NCBI RefSeq assembly: GCF_000001735.4 | Contig: NC_003076.8 | Location: 4,650,001 to 4,714,000 of the forward strand | DNA: 64,000 nt | Reading direction: 5' to 3' | Origin: Arabidopsis thaliana | Taxonomy: Eukaryota > Streptophyta > Magnoliopsida > Brassicales > Brassicaceae | Part shown: positions 59,679 to 64,000 of the stretch, piece by piece | How positions within the stretch are numbered: the first letter of the stretch is position 1 | Layout: every line of letters starts with the position of its first letter | Translations under genes and position numbers: made by a program | The notes under the pieces: generated by a model | Seen by the model: only the letters and a program-made list of their open reading frames with translations | Told to the model about the DNA's origin: nothing | The model's database searches: none

Positions 59679-61270
59679 CCGATATAAACAAAGTTTCGCC
59701 TGTTTGGCTTCTGATATGTAGAAAGTTGAGAACAAGAAAAATTGTTTCTTCGTTTTCGTAAATCTTGTCCGAATTCATCTGAATTTGGTAGTTTCATTCA
59801 TTCTTTAATTTGGTATTCATGTACTTGAATTTCATCGTTCGTATAAATAAAGAAACCTTATTCTTCCCGCCAACTCTAATATATTAATCTGAAGGTAAAC
59901 GAACGAACTAGATGATAGAGATCATATCAAACCCACAAATTTAACCATAACCAACCTTAATACATAATTACATACTAAAGAGTAAAGAGTTAACAAATCT
60001 TGTAAAACAAGTTGATAAAGCCTTTTACAAAGCTTAAGTCTTAAGATGTGAATAGCTTAGCTTGTGGCTTAGGCCATTCACATCGGTAATGATATGAGTA
60101 GATTGGAATTTCTTTATACATAATTTTGTTTTTCTAAAGTAAAAACATATAGAGGAAATTATGGCCTACTTTCAGAAGGTTTTGGCTAAAAAAAAGAAAC
60201 CAAACTTATATAGAGAGATAGAGATTTAGGACAACAAAAAGCACCATATAATATAAGTTTTCATTGTTCATATAGTCCTAAATCCTAATTAGTTATGCTT
60301 TTGTTTCTGCAATTCTGCTTGGATATGTTTGTATAACTTTCTTGTAATTTGGATGACCAACTATTGTATCTGATTTCATATCAATGAATGAATCAGATGT
60401 TAAAAAAAAAAAACTTGATTCAATCTGTATAGAGTGATTTTTAAGGGACTACAATAACATGGGCCCAAATAAATGTTTAAGATAAGCTAAGAGAAGATTA
60501 AGCCCAATAAGGAATTGAGAGGGCCCTCGATATTATATTAAAAGAAAAGAAATGTAGCTGGAAACGAACCGGCACGGATTTCACTCCTTACTTTTCTCCA
60601 CTCCAGTCTCTCTCTTTTCTGCGTTTCCTCTTCTCTCTGTGGCGTAGAGTTATAGAGAGGAATTTAGGTCTTCTTCTTTGGTTTTTCCTTTGCTCTTCAT
60701 TCTCATACTCTCTCGACAGTGAAATCAGGTTCTTGTTTTTTTTCGTAGACCTACATTTTTCGAATTTCGTTTTTTTCTTCGTGCCGAAATGTCGATATCT
60801 CTCTTTGTCTTTGCCGTACCATTTTCTGTAGTTGGGGATTTTAGCTGCATTTTTTATTTTCCTTAGGTTCTGGGTTATATTTCTCTGTTTGTTAGTGTCT
60901 TCTCTTGTTGTCTGAAGAGTAACGAGGTCGAATCTGTTCTTCTGCATGTTAGGGTTTTTGTTGGCGTTGTGTCTCAACCTGTGGTGTAATGAGATAATCA
61001 GAGACCCTTTTGTGAAAAAGTTTCGCTTTTGTCTTCTTTCCGTCTATATGTTTGGTGTGTGTTTCTCGACTTAAAAAATCCATGCTTTCTGGTAAAGTGA
61101 TGGTCTTTGTCATTGGGTTGCTTTGCTTCTGTTGATAGTTTCTTCTGGTGTTGTTTTGTTTTTGTTTTCTGATAGTGATGTGAATTGCAAAGTTCTGTTT
61201 TTTTTCCCTGTTGATCGTTTAAATTTTAGCTATTATTGGTTTCGACATGTTGTTCTTCCAGGAATTTGGT
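59679..61270. other. Spacer and RH46 leader with intron
   Basis: Gene-free from 59679 to about 60500. Site II-like GGCCC elements occur near 60463-60468, 60504 and 60524. A pyrimidine-rich leader with TCTCTC runs lies at 60590-60650. The RH46 leader intron probably runs from about 60729 (donor after ATCAG) to 61261 (acceptor CCAG), ending 9 bp before the start codon. Confidence 0.55.

Positions 61271-64000
<2,730 letters not shown>

Overview
This window reads as nuclear plant DNA, almost certainly Arabidopsis thaliana (or a very close relative), upper arm of chromosome 5. Small GT-AG introns, AT-rich spacers and roughly one gene per 3 kb fit this. The gene order matches what I remember of the interval from RGLG2 (At5g14420) to the DEAD-box helicase RH46 (At5g14610). 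I built the exon models by hand by joining reading frames across GT-AG junctions. Every complete model closes in frame. Gene names and locus numbers come from memory of the proteins, not from a search.

Layout. 0-14.7 kb: the 5' part of RGLG2 (-), a Golgi PMT-type methyltransferase (+), a SURF2 homologue (-), a GDSL lipase (+), a TruB-type pseudouridine synthase (-) and a glucuronokinase-like GHMP kinase (-). 14.7-18 kb is an AT-rich gene-free spacer. 18-29 kb: a GT17 glycosyltransferase (+), the SOG1-like factor NAC085 (-), a tRNA-Asp gene (+), an aldose-1-epimerase-like gene (-) and an ARM-repeat gene (-). 30.8-39.6 kb, all on -: pescadillo (PES), the Swd2-type WD40 protein APRF1 and a Pro/Gln-rich DUF1421 protein.

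39.9-45.1 kb is the most unusual part, a cluster of small-RNA genes. A U2 and a U5 snRNA gene lie head to tail on the minus strand, each with a plant USE and TATA at Pol II spacing. MIR398b and MIR398c lie on the plus strand either side of a core-2/I-branching-type glycosyltransferase gene (-). The two microRNA genes sit in a duplicated unit of about 0.7 kb. Each copy keeps seven upstream GTAC cores, the motif bound by the copper regulator SPL7.

45.3-64 kb: the nitrate transporter NRT2.7 (-), mitochondrial polynucleotide phosphorylase (-), an organelle-type NADP isocitrate dehydrogenase (-), the tRNA m1A58 methyltransferase subunit TRM61 (+), an 80-residue membrane-anchored protein (+), and the WW-domain DEAD-box helicase RH46 (+), which runs off the right end.

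Most genes are single-copy housekeeping functions. RNA metabolism is well represented: pescadillo, TruB, PNPase, TRM61, RH46, U2, U5, tRNA-Asp and miR398. I saw no transposon coding sequence, LTR element, CRISPR array or foreign island. The nearest thing to a special system is the snRNA-miRNA cluster at 39.9-45.1 kb.
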